Shown here: positions 25,977 to 34,969 of the stretch, piece after piece
Layout of the letters: the number at the start of each line of letters is the position of its first letter
How positions within the stretch are numbered: the first letter of the stretch is position 1
From: CAIVAT01 sp037133475
GTDB lineage: Bacteria > Bacteroidota > Bacteroidia > Bacteroidales > FEN-979
Reading direction: 5' to 3'
Length of the DNA: 64,000 nucleotides
NCBI GenBank assembly: GCA_037133475.1
Contig: JBAXOB010000012.1
Location: 1 to 64,000, forward strand
Program-made: the position numbers and the translations under genes
Notes under the pieces: generated by a model
Database searches by the model: none
Seen by the model: only the letters and a program-made list of their open reading frames with translations
What the model was told of the DNA's origin: nothing

Positions 25977-28141
25977 AGATAATACCGCAGTAGCACCGCG
26001 GCAATGCCCCTGACCAGGGTTATGGCCGACAGCCCGATGATAAAGACCTGCAGGAATTTTGAAAAGATCTGTTCATCCTGAATCTCAAGAAGCATTTTTG
26101 ATTTCAAGGTTGGTTTTGACTTTATCCAGGCATCCCTGCCAGGGCTGAGCAGGAAATTCAGTTTCCCTGAAACCCGGTTGTTATAGGCAACCAGCAGGAT
26201 CAGGGGTGCCAGCGGGATAAAATAGCGGCCCTGTATCCCGAAGAGTTTCTCCTGGGCAAAAAATGAGGTGTATATGTACATGGCGGTTTCAATAGCCAGA
26301 ACGGAAACGAGAAAAAGGAGGAATAGCATGAGCTTGCTTTTCCATCCGAATTTGACCTTCTCTTCAGCCATACAGATTGCGGTGACCAGCAACACGATAA
26401 GGTAGAGGTTGACCAGGCTGTCGGGGATAAAGGTGTCTAGCCAGCCCAGGGTTCCTACAAAGTTGTTCAGCATGTCGGCACGCATCTGGTAGAAGTTTGT
26501 GGTTATCAGCAGGTTGACAAAGAATTTCAGATGGGTCCGGATATACTCGATTTGTTTTGGCGGGTTGATTTCAGGCTTTGGTCCGTTGGCTGCCAGGGCC
26601 GGGGGGAGCCCCGGCGTGCCTTGTTCCACCTGGCCTGCCAACTGCTCTGATTTTACTGTGTTGCCGGGTGCCGGGCCCCCTGCGGCAAGTTTCCAGATGC
26701 CGAAGCCAAGCAGCAGTGTACAAACCAGGATGGTGGCTGCCAGCAGGTATTTTGACAATGACCTTGTCCTGCTGAAGGGAATGATAAAGAAAAGAGCGCC
26801 CAGGATGAAATAGGGTGGTTTGCAGAACAGCAACAGTACCCAGAGGAAGGATAACAGCCCGAGATCTTTCCATGTCATCACCTTTTCAGGCCGGAATGCA
26901 TAATAGAGGAACATGGCGGTCAGCAGGAATGATCCGCTGATGACGAAAGCATCGTACGAGAGGGAGGCCATCAGGAACAGCGTCTTTGGCATCAGGGCCA
27001 GTAAAAAGAAGATCCACTTGCCCACGGGCGCCATCCTGATGGCCATGAAGACCAGCAATATGGAGCAGAGCAGGTTGAATAACCTGGCGAAATACATCAG
27101 GATCAGCGGGGAGGTACTGAAGATCTTCCCCGTGAAAAATCCTGCCAGCGGGGCAATATAGGGGATCGTATAGGCAGGTCCCTTGCTTGAATGCCGGATG
27201 GCCGGGTTGGCCGTCAGCTTCTCCTGGGCGACGATTTCCGCCAGGCTGGTCCTTTCGTCGGGATTGGCATGCAACCTTAAAAAGGTTGAATCGAGCGCCG
27301 CAAAGGCGGAGGGGATTGTTTTCCCGGCTGATGAGATTTGTCCCTCCGACAATTCTGCCACCCGGGCCAGATGCGATCCCTCATCGGGAACCTGCAACGG
27401 CGGGGTCAGGAACAGGAAGGCCAGTCCGGCGGCAAGGGCAAAAACCAGGTAGACATATTCGGGGCGGATGCGGATTCCCGCCAGGAATTTGCGGATCGCC
27501 GCGAAAAATGCGATCGCGAGGGCCACCAGCAGGGCGACAATGTGTAGCAGAACGGAAATGGCAGCCGAACGGGAACTGTCAGATTCATAGGTGCGGAGGA
27601 AGATAGCGCCGGGATAGGGATAATGCTTGCCGTGCAGGGAGGCGATCAGGTCGTCGTTGCTGAGCGCGCAGGCATATAGGTTCCCGATGGAGGCCTCCTT
27701 GTTAAACAGGCTGTGCACGCAGTTGAGGCTGTCGCCGTCCTGCGACAGGAAACAGATGGAGATCTTGTTTCCCTTCCCGATTTTCAGGCTCTCCCGGAAC
27801 TGAAATGCATGGAATTTGCGGTCCTCAATATCCTTTGAAGAGAATTTTTCCTTGAAAAGCAGGTTGAAATTATTGTCAAAAACGACAATGGTGTTGGTGT
27901 TGGTGTTCTCACGGTCCATGGTGATGTAACGGATATGAAAACCATTGAGATAATCTTTTTTCAGGGTGACCTCCTGCACAAGCACGATCCCCTTGATAAA
28001 TCCATCGTCAAGATAGGGGTTTTTGCACCGCGTGGTTTGGGTAATGTCGAGCATCGGGGGCGACGGCACGTAAAACCTGAGCGCAAAGATGGACAGGAGG
28101 AGAAAACAGATGGCGGCGATCAGGTGTTTTTTAGGGGGCAT
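25970..28141 (-). CDS. DUF2142 multi-pass membrane protein (paralogue A)
   Basis: A 723-residue protein with an N-terminal span, a beta-rich outside domain (about residues 30-190), then ten or so membrane spans. LTPPLQVPDEGSHLARV carries the family signature (PPDEpaH) in the first large loop, the place where GT-C enzymes hold their catalytic acid. GPAYTIPYIAP and MPKTLFLMASLSYDAFVI also fit DUF2142 (PF09913). A GT-C-like glycosyl transfer from a polyprenyl-phosphate sugar is likely but not established for the family. It is a paralogue of the next gene, with matching domain order and motifs. The loop rich in G, P and A near residue 500 is unusual. Confidence 0.82.
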   Translation of the reverse strand: MPPKKHLIAAICFLLLSIFALRFYVPSPPMLDITQTTRCKNPYLDDGFIKGIVLVQEVTLKKDYLNGFHIRYITMDRENTNTNTIVVFDNNFNLLFKEKFSSKDIEDRKFHAFQFRESLKIGKGNKISICFLSQDGDSLNCVHSLFNKEASIGNLYACALSNDDLIASLHGKHYPYPGAIFLRTYESDSSRSAAISVLLHIVALLVALAIAFFAAIRKFLAGIRIRPEYVYLVFALAAGLAFLFLTPPLQVPDEGSHLARVAELSEGQISSAGKTIPSAFAALDSTFLRLHANPDERTSLAEIVAQEKLTANPAIRHSSKGPAYTIPYIAPLAGFFTGKIFSTSPLILMYFARLFNLLCSILLVFMAIRMAPVGKWIFFLLALMPKTLFLMASLSYDAFVISGSFLLTAMFLYYAFRPEKVMTWKDLGLLSFLWVLLLFCKPPYFILGALFFIIPFSRTRSLSKYLLAATILVCTLLLGFGIWKLAAGGPAPGNTVKSEQLAGQVEQGTPGLPPALAANGPKPEINPPKQIEYIRTHLKFFVNLLITTNFYQMRADMLNNFVGTLGWLDTFIPDSLVNLYLIVLLVTAICMAEEKVKFGWKSKLMLFLLFLVSVLAIETAMYIYTSFFAQEKLFGIQGRYFIPLAPLILLVAYNNRVSGKLNFLLSPGRDAWIKSKPTLKSKMLLEIQDEQIFSKFLQVFIIGLSAITLVRGIAAVLLRYYLW

Positions 28142-28148
28142 TTGGGTT

Positions 28149-28187
28149 GGGCATTAGGCATTTGGCAATAGGCAGTAGGCAGTATGG
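28149..28187. repeat. Short degenerate repeat of a GGCANTAGGC type
   Basis: The 51-base gap between the two DUF2142 genes is made of imperfect 7-9-base units (GGCATTAGGC, ATTTGGC, AATAGGC, AGTAGGC, AGTATGG). It separates two otherwise closely spaced operon genes. No hairpin is formed, and no function is evident. Confidence 0.55.
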
Positions 28188-28192
28188 GATGG

Positions 28193-30316
28193 TTAGAGGA
28201 TGTTGTAGTACCGGATGAGGGTCAGGTAAATGGCGTATATCAGTGTAAACGTACAGAAACAGGCTGTGACAAGGTAGAAACATTTGCTGAAAAGTTGCTC
28301 CTTGCTGAGGATTTCCGTTAAAATTTCAGGTTTGATTTTCGGTTTGGCGGTTTTGTATTCTTTCTTCCGCAGGGTAAACAACAGGTTAAGCCGGGTATTG
28401 AGGTAGCGGTTGTAAAAAAGCATGAATACAAGGGGGGCCAACGGAATGAAATAGCGGCCCTGGACCCCGTGGATAATGTCTTTTGCCGGGCTGGTGGCAT
28501 AAAGGTACATGGCAGTTTCGATGACCAGGAAGCTCACCAGGAGAATGAAAGCAAGCAGCGATTTTTTAAGGAAACCAAGTTTGATCTCTCCTTCTGCCAT
28601 CACCAGCGCGGAAATTGTAATGAACAGCAGGAAGGAATAGGTAAGGGTTTTTGGAAGCTCGACGTCGATCCACCCCAGGAAACCGACAAAACTTTCCAGC
28701 ACATAGCTGAGGTTAACGATAAAGGCGCTGTGAAACATTAAAGTAAGATAGGCCGGGATGTCCTTCATGATGTAGTTCAGCTGTACATCGGGCCTGAACA
28801 GCGATCCGGGAGATGATGTGACAGGGACCGTGAAAGGGGTTCCATGAAAAAAGGTTGACATTACCGGAACCCCTTTATAGAGGAACAGCCCCAGGGCAAC
28901 CACGCCGATGGGAATCATAATGTATTTGTAGAGGATCCCGAATTTTTTAGGCGGTATAAAAAAGAAGAGCAGGGCGAGCAGGAAATAGGGCGGTTTGCAA
29001 AACAGCAGCAGCAAGGTAAGAAAGGCCATCAGGGCAAGGTCCTTTACCTGCAGGTTCCTTTTGCAATCAAAGGCGTAATGGAGAAAAACGGCAATGGTGA
29101 AGAACGCAATGCTGATGGTCAGCGTATCGTACGACAGGGAACCAAAGAGGAATATCGTCTTTGGCATCAGGGCAAGGATGAGAAAAAGCCATTTGAAAGA
29201 GGGGGTGATCCGTATGGCAAAGAATACGATGACCACGGCAGCCAGGAGGTTGAAGAGCCTGGCGAGATACATGAGGATCAGCGGCGAGTTGGTGATGAGC
29301 CTTCCTGCAAATATCCCCAGTGCCTGGGGAAGGTAGGGAAGGGTATAATCCGGGGCCGATACCTGGGCCCGGGTTTGGGGGTCAAGCCGGTCGTTCAGAT
29401 GTACCGTAATCTCTGCCAGTGTGGTTTTATTGGCTGCAGCTGCATGCAGATCGCTGAAGGCAGTATCCAGCTTTACAAGGGATGCGGGTACACTCCCATC
29501 CCCATGCGAAAAGTGGAATTCGGAGAGCTGGTAGGAACGGTAAAAATGGCTCCCTTCGTCGGGAACCTGCGTCGGCGGCGTTACCAGGGCAAAGATAACC
29601 GAAAAGGGCAGTGCCAGGCCGGCAAAAATCCATTCGACCCTGATCCGGGTCCTGGCCAGCAGGGACCGTACAGGCAAAAAGAAGATGATGACCAGCGAGA
29701 GGATCAGCGCCAGGGCATACAGCAGTATTTTCATGAACCAGAACTGGCCATATTTGGTTTTATAGGTCTGGAGCATTATACTGGCATGATAATGACGCGT
29801 TTTATCCTTGATGGAGGTCAGGACATCATTTCCAACCAGTTTTGAGACATGAAAACTCCCGATGGAATCAGTGATGTTGATCAGGGCAGAGGCCGAGTTA
29901 TCGGGCGTTCCGTCGGGCGAATAGAGCACCAGGGATATTTTATTGCCCTTCCCCACAAAAACAGGTTTGTCGAAATAAAAGGTGGAGAGGTCGCCCTCCT
30001 TCAGCACGATGGAGGAAAACGACTCACGGTGCAGGATTTTCCCTGTTGAATCCAGGATTAACAGTATGTTCTGGTTGGTGTTTACCCTGTGGTTCTGGGT
30101 GAAAAACAGGCTGATCCCGTTAAAAAATTCGTTGTTGGAAACCAGCTCCTGGGTGATGATGTCGCCGATGCCGAGGCTGGGAACGATCGCCGCCTTGCGC
30201 GTAAAATTCGACCGCGACGGGATCGGTGAGGCCGGGTTGATCCTGATAAAGGTGATGGTGACGGCTGACAGGATCAGCAAAAGTATTCCAACAATGACTC
30301 GGGTATTTATTTTCAT
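28193..30316 (-). CDS. DUF2142 multi-pass membrane protein (paralogue B)
   Basis: 707 residues with the same layout as paralogue A: N-terminal span, beta-rich domain (about 35-190, with FNGISLFFTQNHRVNTNQN), then ten or so membrane spans. VTPPTQVPDEGSHFYRSYQ carries the family signature, followed by APDYTLPYLPQALG and LMPKTIFLFGSLSYDTLTI. It is the first gene of the minus-strand operon (reading right to left). The pair may act on two steps or two substrates. GT-C-like activity is inferred. The 225-base region upstream, shared with ssb, holds AT-rich sequence but no exact TAnnTTTG on this strand. Confidence 0.82.
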   Translation of the reverse strand: MKINTRVIVGILLLILSAVTITFIRINPASPIPSRSNFTRKAAIVPSLGIGDIITQELVSNNEFFNGISLFFTQNHRVNTNQNILLILDSTGKILHRESFSSIVLKEGDLSTFYFDKPVFVGKGNKISLVLYSPDGTPDNSASALINITDSIGSFHVSKLVGNDVLTSIKDKTRHYHASIMLQTYKTKYGQFWFMKILLYALALILSLVIIFFLPVRSLLARTRIRVEWIFAGLALPFSVIFALVTPPTQVPDEGSHFYRSYQLSEFHFSHGDGSVPASLVKLDTAFSDLHAAAANKTTLAEITVHLNDRLDPQTRAQVSAPDYTLPYLPQALGIFAGRLITNSPLILMYLARLFNLLAAVVIVFFAIRITPSFKWLFLILALMPKTIFLFGSLSYDTLTISIAFFTIAVFLHYAFDCKRNLQVKDLALMAFLTLLLLFCKPPYFLLALLFFFIPPKKFGILYKYIMIPIGVVALGLFLYKGVPVMSTFFHGTPFTVPVTSSPGSLFRPDVQLNYIMKDIPAYLTLMFHSAFIVNLSYVLESFVGFLGWIDVELPKTLTYSFLLFITISALVMAEGEIKLGFLKKSLLAFILLVSFLVIETAMYLYATSPAKDIIHGVQGRYFIPLAPLVFMLFYNRYLNTRLNLLFTLRKKEYKTAKPKIKPEILTEILSKEQLFSKCFYLVTACFCTFTLIYAIYLTLIRYYNIL

Positions 30317-30500
30317 TTTCCTGGGGATGTTTCAAAAACAATTGGGGAAGCAGGTTGAGTAAAAATAGTATACAGTCCCGAAAAAATATCGGAAAACTTA
30401 TGGATTTGTGCAAAATTGGTAAAATTTATTAAATGTTAAAAAAAAAATCCATTTTCCATATTACCTTTTGGCTTCAAAACCGATTAAGGATAAAAATGAG

Positions 30501-30508
30501 TACTTTTG
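30501..30508 (+). promoter_or_regulatory. Candidate -7 promoter element for ssb (TACTTTTG)
   Basis: TACTTTTG fits TAnnTTTG and lies 33 bases before the ssb ATG. The nearest TTTG upstream (30467-30470) is 30 bases away, longer than usual. The region upstream is strongly A+T-rich. Confidence 0.45.
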
Positions 30509-30541
30509 TTCACGGAGTGTTTAACATTAAATTCAATCATC

Positions 30542-30973
30542 ATGGCAACTGGAGTCAACAAGGTAATTTTGATCGGTAATCTGGGACGGGATCCGGAAGT
30601 TCAGAATTTCGAAAACGGAGTTAAGAAGGCGGCATTCACGCTGGCGACCACCGAAGCCTATAAGGGAAAAGACGGTGAGAAGACCACGCACACCGAGTGG
30701 CACAACATCGTCATGTGGCGTGGATTGGCCGATGTGGCCGAGCGCTTCCTTAAAAAAGGCAGCACCATCTATGTGGAGGGAAGGATCCGCAAGCGCGAAT
30801 ACGAAGACAAGGAGGGTCAGAAAAAGTTCATCTACGAGATCCTCGGCGATTCGATGCAGATGCTGGGCAATGGCCCCCGCAGGGAAGAGGGAAATGGCGG
30901 GGCCGCCCCCGCAGATTCTCATCCCGGTGATGTAACGATGCCGTCAACGGCAGAGGATGACCTCCCCTTCTAA
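30542..30973 (+). CDS. ssb: Single-stranded DNA-binding protein
   Basis: 143 residues with the OB-fold sequence VNKVILIGNLGRDPEV, then HTEWHNIVMWRGLADVAERFLKKG, and IYVEGRIRKREYEDKEGQ. The acidic C-terminal tip DDLPF is the docking site for partner proteins in replication and repair. The start is ATG 30542; an upstream TTG at 30506 would lie on the -7 promoter element and is rejected. A strong hairpin follows the stop directly, so ssb is probably transcribed alone. Confidence 0.97.
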   Translation: MATGVNKVILIGNLGRDPEVQNFENGVKKAAFTLATTEAYKGKDGEKTTHTEWHNIVMWRGLADVAERFLKKGSTIYVEGRIRKREYEDKEGQKKFIYEILGDSMQMLGNGPRREEGNGGAAPADSHPGDVTMPSTAEDDLPF

Positions 30974-30980
30974 AAAAGGG

Positions 30981-31022
30981 TGAAAAAGTGTAAAGGCTAC
31001 AGGTTGCCTTTACACTTTTTCA
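30981..31022 (+). terminator. Perfect 17-base-pair hairpin after ssb
   Basis: Arms 30981-30997 and 31006-31022 are exact inverted copies (TGAAAAAGTGTAAAGGC and its complement) around an 8-base loop. With A-rich 5' arm and T-run in the 3' arm it fits an intrinsic terminator 8 bases after the ssb stop, possibly working in both directions. Confidence 0.8.
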
Positions 31023-31054
31023 TTATTTAATATGTTGCTATTTGCATACTGCCA

Positions 31055-31642
31055 ATGAGAATCCACCCTTTATTCCTGCTTCTTCTCCTGCTTGCCACCT
31101 CCTGCGGCGACCACTATACGCCGAAACCTAGGGGCTATTTCCGTATCGATCTGCCCCGGCACCAGTACCAGTCGTTCGACACGACATTTCCCTATTCCTT
31201 TGAATACCCTGTGTATGCCGATATCAGCGCCGACAGCAGCAAGATGGCCGAACCCTACTGGATCAATATCCGCTATAAACCCTTTAACGCCACGTTACAC
31301 ATCAGTTACAAGCTTATCGACGGAAACCTGGCGAAATATCTCGATGATGCCCATACCCTCGTAAACAAACACATCCCCAAAGCCAATGCGATCACCCAGC
31401 GCGAATTCCTTGATAAGGAGCATCATGTCTATGGGCTTGTCTATGATATCCGCGGGGCTGATGCCGCCTCTACCTACCAGTTTTATGTCACCGACAGCAT
31501 AACCCGCTTTGTCAGGGGGGCCCTCTACTTCAACATGCCCCCCAACAATGACTCGCTGGCGCCGGTGATTGAACTGCTGAAGGCCGATGTTGAACATATG
31601 ATTAACACTTTCCGTTGGAAAGGACTTAAAAAACAGCTATGA
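31055..31642 (+). CDS. gldD: Gliding motility/T9SS-associated lipoprotein GldD
   Basis: A 195-residue lipoprotein: signal peptide with lipobox LATSC (Cys17), then the family stretch PKPRGYFRIDLPRHQY and a beta-rich body with FEYPVYADI and WINIRYKPF. GldD is needed for gliding and belongs to the machinery tied to type IX secretion in Bacteroidota. In many relatives gldE lies between ssb and gldD; here it is missing from this spot. The gene overlaps the next by ATGA, coupling it to a T9SS-type secreted peptidase. Whether the organism glides cannot be told. Confidence 0.88.
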   Translation: MRIHPLFLLLLLLATSCGDHYTPKPRGYFRIDLPRHQYQSFDTTFPYSFEYPVYADISADSSKMAEPYWINIRYKPFNATLHISYKLIDGNLAKYLDDAHTLVNKHIPKANAITQREFLDKEHHVYGLVYDIRGADAASTYQFYVTDSITRFVRGALYFNMPPNNDSLAPVIELLKADVEHMINTFRWKGLKKQL

Positions 31643-34038
31643 GAAAAATAACGAGTTTCGTGTTGTTCCTCTGCATTCCCGTTTTTCTTTCGGCCCAAAC
31701 GCCCCGCTGGTCGGAGGTGAGGATCCATGCAGGCAGCCGGGGGATGGAACAACTTGCCAAATCGGGCCTGGCCCTTGAAGAGGGCTTTCATGCGAAAGAC
31801 AGCACCTGGACCACCATCCTGTCGCAGGAGGAGCTTGCCAGGGTTCGGCAGGCAGGCTTTCCGTTTGAAGTGCTCCATGCCGACTATTCACAATTTATTG
31901 AAGACCGCAACCGTTCCATGGCAGGGCAGGTTGATTATATCAACCACCATAAGGATGAATTTAAAAGCACGGCTGTGTATAATTACCCTGTTCCGCAGCA
32001 TTTCCACCTTGGATCGATGGGGGGATATTTTACACTGCAGGAGGTGCTGAACCAGCTTGACAGCATGAGGCTGTTCTACCCCGGGCTGATCTCCGTGAAG
32101 GCTGCTGCCGGGAACAATCCCACCATTGAAGGCCGCACCGTTTATTACGTGAGGATCTCCAATAACCCTGACCAGACTACCACCAAACCCAAGGTGTTTT
32201 ATAATTCCCTGATCCACGCCCGCGAGCCGATGGGGATGCAGCAGCTGGTGTTCTATATGTGGTACCTGCTTGAAAATTACAGCACCAGCGACGAGGTAAA
32301 GTACCTGGTCGACAATCTCCAGCTCTATTTTATCCCGGTGGTCAACCCCGACGGGTATGAATTCAACCACGCCGGCTATCCTTCCGGTGGCGGGATGTGG
32401 CGCAAAAACCGCCGTGACAACGGGGGCGGCAACATCGGGGTTGACCTGAACCGTAACTTTGGCTATAAATGGGGATATGACAATACCGGCTCCTCGCCCG
32501 ATCCCGCAAGCGAGACCTACCGCGGCACCGCACCCTTCTCCGAGCCTGAAACCCAGATCATCCGTGATTTCTCGACGGCCAATGTATGGACCCTGTCGCA
32601 GAATTATCACACCTACAGCGATTATACCATGTATCCCTGGTGCTGGCAGACTGCCCTCACCGCCGACAGCGCCATCGACATCGCCTACTCCTCCTTCATG
32701 GTGCGACAGAATGGATACATGACCGGCACCCCGGGCCAGATCCTCTATAACACCAACGGGGATGCCCTCGACTGGCAATACGGTGAACAAACCACCAAGC
32801 CAAAGGAGCTCTGTTTCACGACCGAAACAGGAACCCAGACCGACGGCTTCTGGCCCTTTGCCAACCGGATCATCCCCCTTGCGCAGGAGAACATGTACTC
32901 CAACCTGATGATCGCCCATTTTGCCATCCGCTATGCCGAAGCACAGGATGCATCACCGGTGATCCTTTCAAGCCGCCAGGGCTATTTCAACTTTAACTTC
33001 GTACGGTACGGGATGGACAGCCCCGCAAACTACCAGGTTACCCTGAAACCCCTGGATTCAACGCAGTTCATCTCCTGGGGCGGAACGAAATCCTTCAACA
33101 ACCCGATCCAGTTGCAACCCTATCCCGATTCGGTAGCCTACCTGCTGAAACCCACCATCACCTCGGGCGATCGTATCGGCTTTGTCTACGAGGTCAACAA
33201 CGGGCTATACACCTTCCGGGATACGGTGATCAGGTTTTTCGGCCCGCCGCTGGTGATCTTCAGCGACAGCTGCAATACGATGGCCAACTGGAGCTCAACC
33301 AAGTGGAATGTCACTCATGCACAGTATCATTCTCCCACGGCCTGCCTTACCGATTCCCCGACAGGGAACTATTCCAATAATTCAACGGTTACCATCTCTT
33401 CGGCCAATTCGCTGGATCTTAAAGGTTCACCGGTCGTGGTAATCAACTACTGGGCAAAATGGAGAACGGAACAGGGTTCCGATTTCGTGCAGTTCAACCT
33501 GCAGGGAAACCTTGGCCCCTGGACCCCGCAGCAGGGCAGGTATACCAAGACCAGCTTTTATACGGAAGCCGCCAACCAACCCCTGTACGACGGCAACCAG
33601 CCAACATGGGTGAAGGAGCAAATCGTTACGACCGGCTATACCAACAAGACCCTGGGGATGCAGTTTTTGCTGAAAAGCGACCAGAGCGTAAATTATGACG
33701 GATTCTATTTCGACGATGTCACCGTCACGGTGGTGGATATGACACATGTGGGGATATCCCCCGCGGCCGTTAACAGGTCTGTGATCGGCGATCCTGTTCC
33801 CAACCCTGCAACGGGAATTGCCGTCGTCGGTTTTGACCTGGGAAATTCCGGCAACAGGGGAAATGCCATCTTCATCCTGGTGGATTTAAAAGGGATGAAG
33901 ATCATGGAGGCGCCGGTTCCCGGCGATCGCGGGAGTATTACAGTCCCGGTTGAAAATCTCGCCCCTGGGGTCTACCTGTACAGGATCAGCGGGAGTTTCG
34001 GATCAACAGAGGTGAAAAAACTTGTCGTCATCCATTAA
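31639..34038 (+). CDS. Secreted M14 zinc carboxypeptidase with T9SS C-terminal tail
   Basis: 799 residues. A signal peptide ends near SAQ (residue 20). A propeptide-like region is followed by an M14 domain (about 125-440): HARE gives His193 and Glu196, NYHTYSDY gives His324 and TTETGTQ gives catalytic Glu396. A beta-sandwich region (about 545-700, with VVINYWAKW and YDGFYFDDVTV) comes next, and the last 80 or so residues are a T9SS sorting tail, with GDPVPNPATG and LAPGVYLYRIS and a basic end. It should be exported through T9SS and digest peptides outside the cell. Family assignment is firm; substrate is unknown. Confidence 0.93.
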   Translation: MRKITSFVLFLCIPVFLSAQTPRWSEVRIHAGSRGMEQLAKSGLALEEGFHAKDSTWTTILSQEELARVRQAGFPFEVLHADYSQFIEDRNRSMAGQVDYINHHKDEFKSTAVYNYPVPQHFHLGSMGGYFTLQEVLNQLDSMRLFYPGLISVKAAAGNNPTIEGRTVYYVRISNNPDQTTTKPKVFYNSLIHAREPMGMQQLVFYMWYLLENYSTSDEVKYLVDNLQLYFIPVVNPDGYEFNHAGYPSGGGMWRKNRRDNGGGNIGVDLNRNFGYKWGYDNTGSSPDPASETYRGTAPFSEPETQIIRDFSTANVWTLSQNYHTYSDYTMYPWCWQTALTADSAIDIAYSSFMVRQNGYMTGTPGQILYNTNGDALDWQYGEQTTKPKELCFTTETGTQTDGFWPFANRIIPLAQENMYSNLMIAHFAIRYAEAQDASPVILSSRQGYFNFNFVRYGMDSPANYQVTLKPLDSTQFISWGGTKSFNNPIQLQPYPDSVAYLLKPTITSGDRIGFVYEVNNGLYTFRDTVIRFFGPPLVIFSDSCNTMANWSSTKWNVTHAQYHSPTACLTDSPTGNYSNNSTVTISSANSLDLKGSPVVVINYWAKWRTEQGSDFVQFNLQGNLGPWTPQQGRYTKTSFYTEAANQPLYDGNQPTWVKEQIVTTGYTNKTLGMQFLLKSDQSVNYDGFYFDDVTVTVVDMTHVGISPAAVNRSVIGDPVPNPATGIAVVGFDLGNSGNRGNAIFILVDLKGMKIMEAPVPGDRGSITVPVENLAPGVYLYRISGSFGSTEVKKLVVIH

Positions 34039-34052
34039 TTCAAGATTACGGT

Positions 34053-34964
34053 ATGATTGAAACCATTAAATTCGGGACCCTGCGATGGTCGCACATCGTA
34101 CGCCCCACCGAGGAGGATTTGCAGGCGCTGAATGACCGGTACCACTTTCATCCGCTCGATCTTGAAGACTGCCGCACCGAGGTGAACCTGCGCCCGAAAA
34201 TCGACATTTACGACGATTACTATTTTGTCATCCTTCATTTCCCTGCCATCGGCGTGACGGAACAGTTCATCGAAATCAGGGAGATCAAGTTTTTCTGGGG
34301 CAGGGATTACCTGATCAGCATCAGCAAGTCGCAATGGCTGCTGAAGGACCTGTTTAACCGGGAAAAGGCCAAAACCCAATCGCCCGGCAGGATGGAGGTG
34401 GGCAGCAGCGACCAGCTTTTTTATGAGATCCTCGACCACCTGATGCTCGACACCCAAAAGCTGGTGGAACGGGTCGATAAGGATGTGGATGATTGCGGCA
34501 GGTTGCTCTTTTCGAAAAAAGCCGAACCTGCCATTGAAAAGATCTCCAGGACCCGGAAAAACCTGATCGTTCTGAATACCATGTTCAAGCCGCAGATGAA
34601 CCTGTTCAACAAGCTTCAGAACGGGTTCATCAAGGGTTTTGCCGAGAATATGGAGGATTATTGGGGGAACATCCTGGACTACTACCAGAAGATCTGGGAC
34701 ATGGTTGAAGACGACGGGGAACTGATCAGGGGCTATTCCATGACCTTTGATTCACTGCAGGTCAACAAAACCAACGAGGTGATGAAGATACTCACCCTGG
34801 TATCGGCGATCATGCTGCCCTTGACCTTTATTGCCAGCCTTTACGGTATGAATATGAAACTTCCAATCCAGGATCACCCGATGGCATTCCTGCTTGTCAC
34901 CGTTGGAATGTTCGGTATAGCCGTGGTAGTTTTTATTTACTTTAAGATCCGCAGGTGGATGTGA
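34053..34964 (+). CDS. corA: CorA-family magnesium/divalent cation transporter
   Basis: 303 residues with a cytoplasmic N-terminal domain, a long helix region (about 130-240) and two C-terminal membrane spans. The selectivity motif is present as LYGMNMKLP at the end of the first span (family form YGMNF), and the short basic tail KIRRWM follows the second. It forms a pentameric channel for magnesium and related ions. It starts 14 bases after the peptidase gene but is probably independent in function. It faces the DAHP synthase gene end to end, five bases apart. Confidence 0.93.
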   Translation: MIETIKFGTLRWSHIVRPTEEDLQALNDRYHFHPLDLEDCRTEVNLRPKIDIYDDYYFVILHFPAIGVTEQFIEIREIKFFWGRDYLISISKSQWLLKDLFNREKAKTQSPGRMEVGSSDQLFYEILDHLMLDTQKLVERVDKDVDDCGRLLFSKKAEPAIEKISRTRKNLIVLNTMFKPQMNLFNKLQNGFIKGFAENMEDYWGNILDYYQKIWDMVEDDGELIRGYSMTFDSLQVNKTNEVMKILTLVSAIMLPLTFIASLYGMNMKLPIQDHPMAFLLVTVGMFGIAVVVFIYFKIRRWM

Positions 34965-34969
34965 CCCGG

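Noticed and set aside
29078..29845. 255-codon open frame opposite DUF2142 paralogue B
   Set aside because: Product is a charged, G/R/Q/E-rich mirror of membrane spans; no promoter or family motif.
31888..32919. 343-codon open frame opposite the M14 peptidase
   Set aside because: Antisense of the catalytic domain with zinc ligands in frame on the plus strand; the product is a V/G/H-rich mirror.
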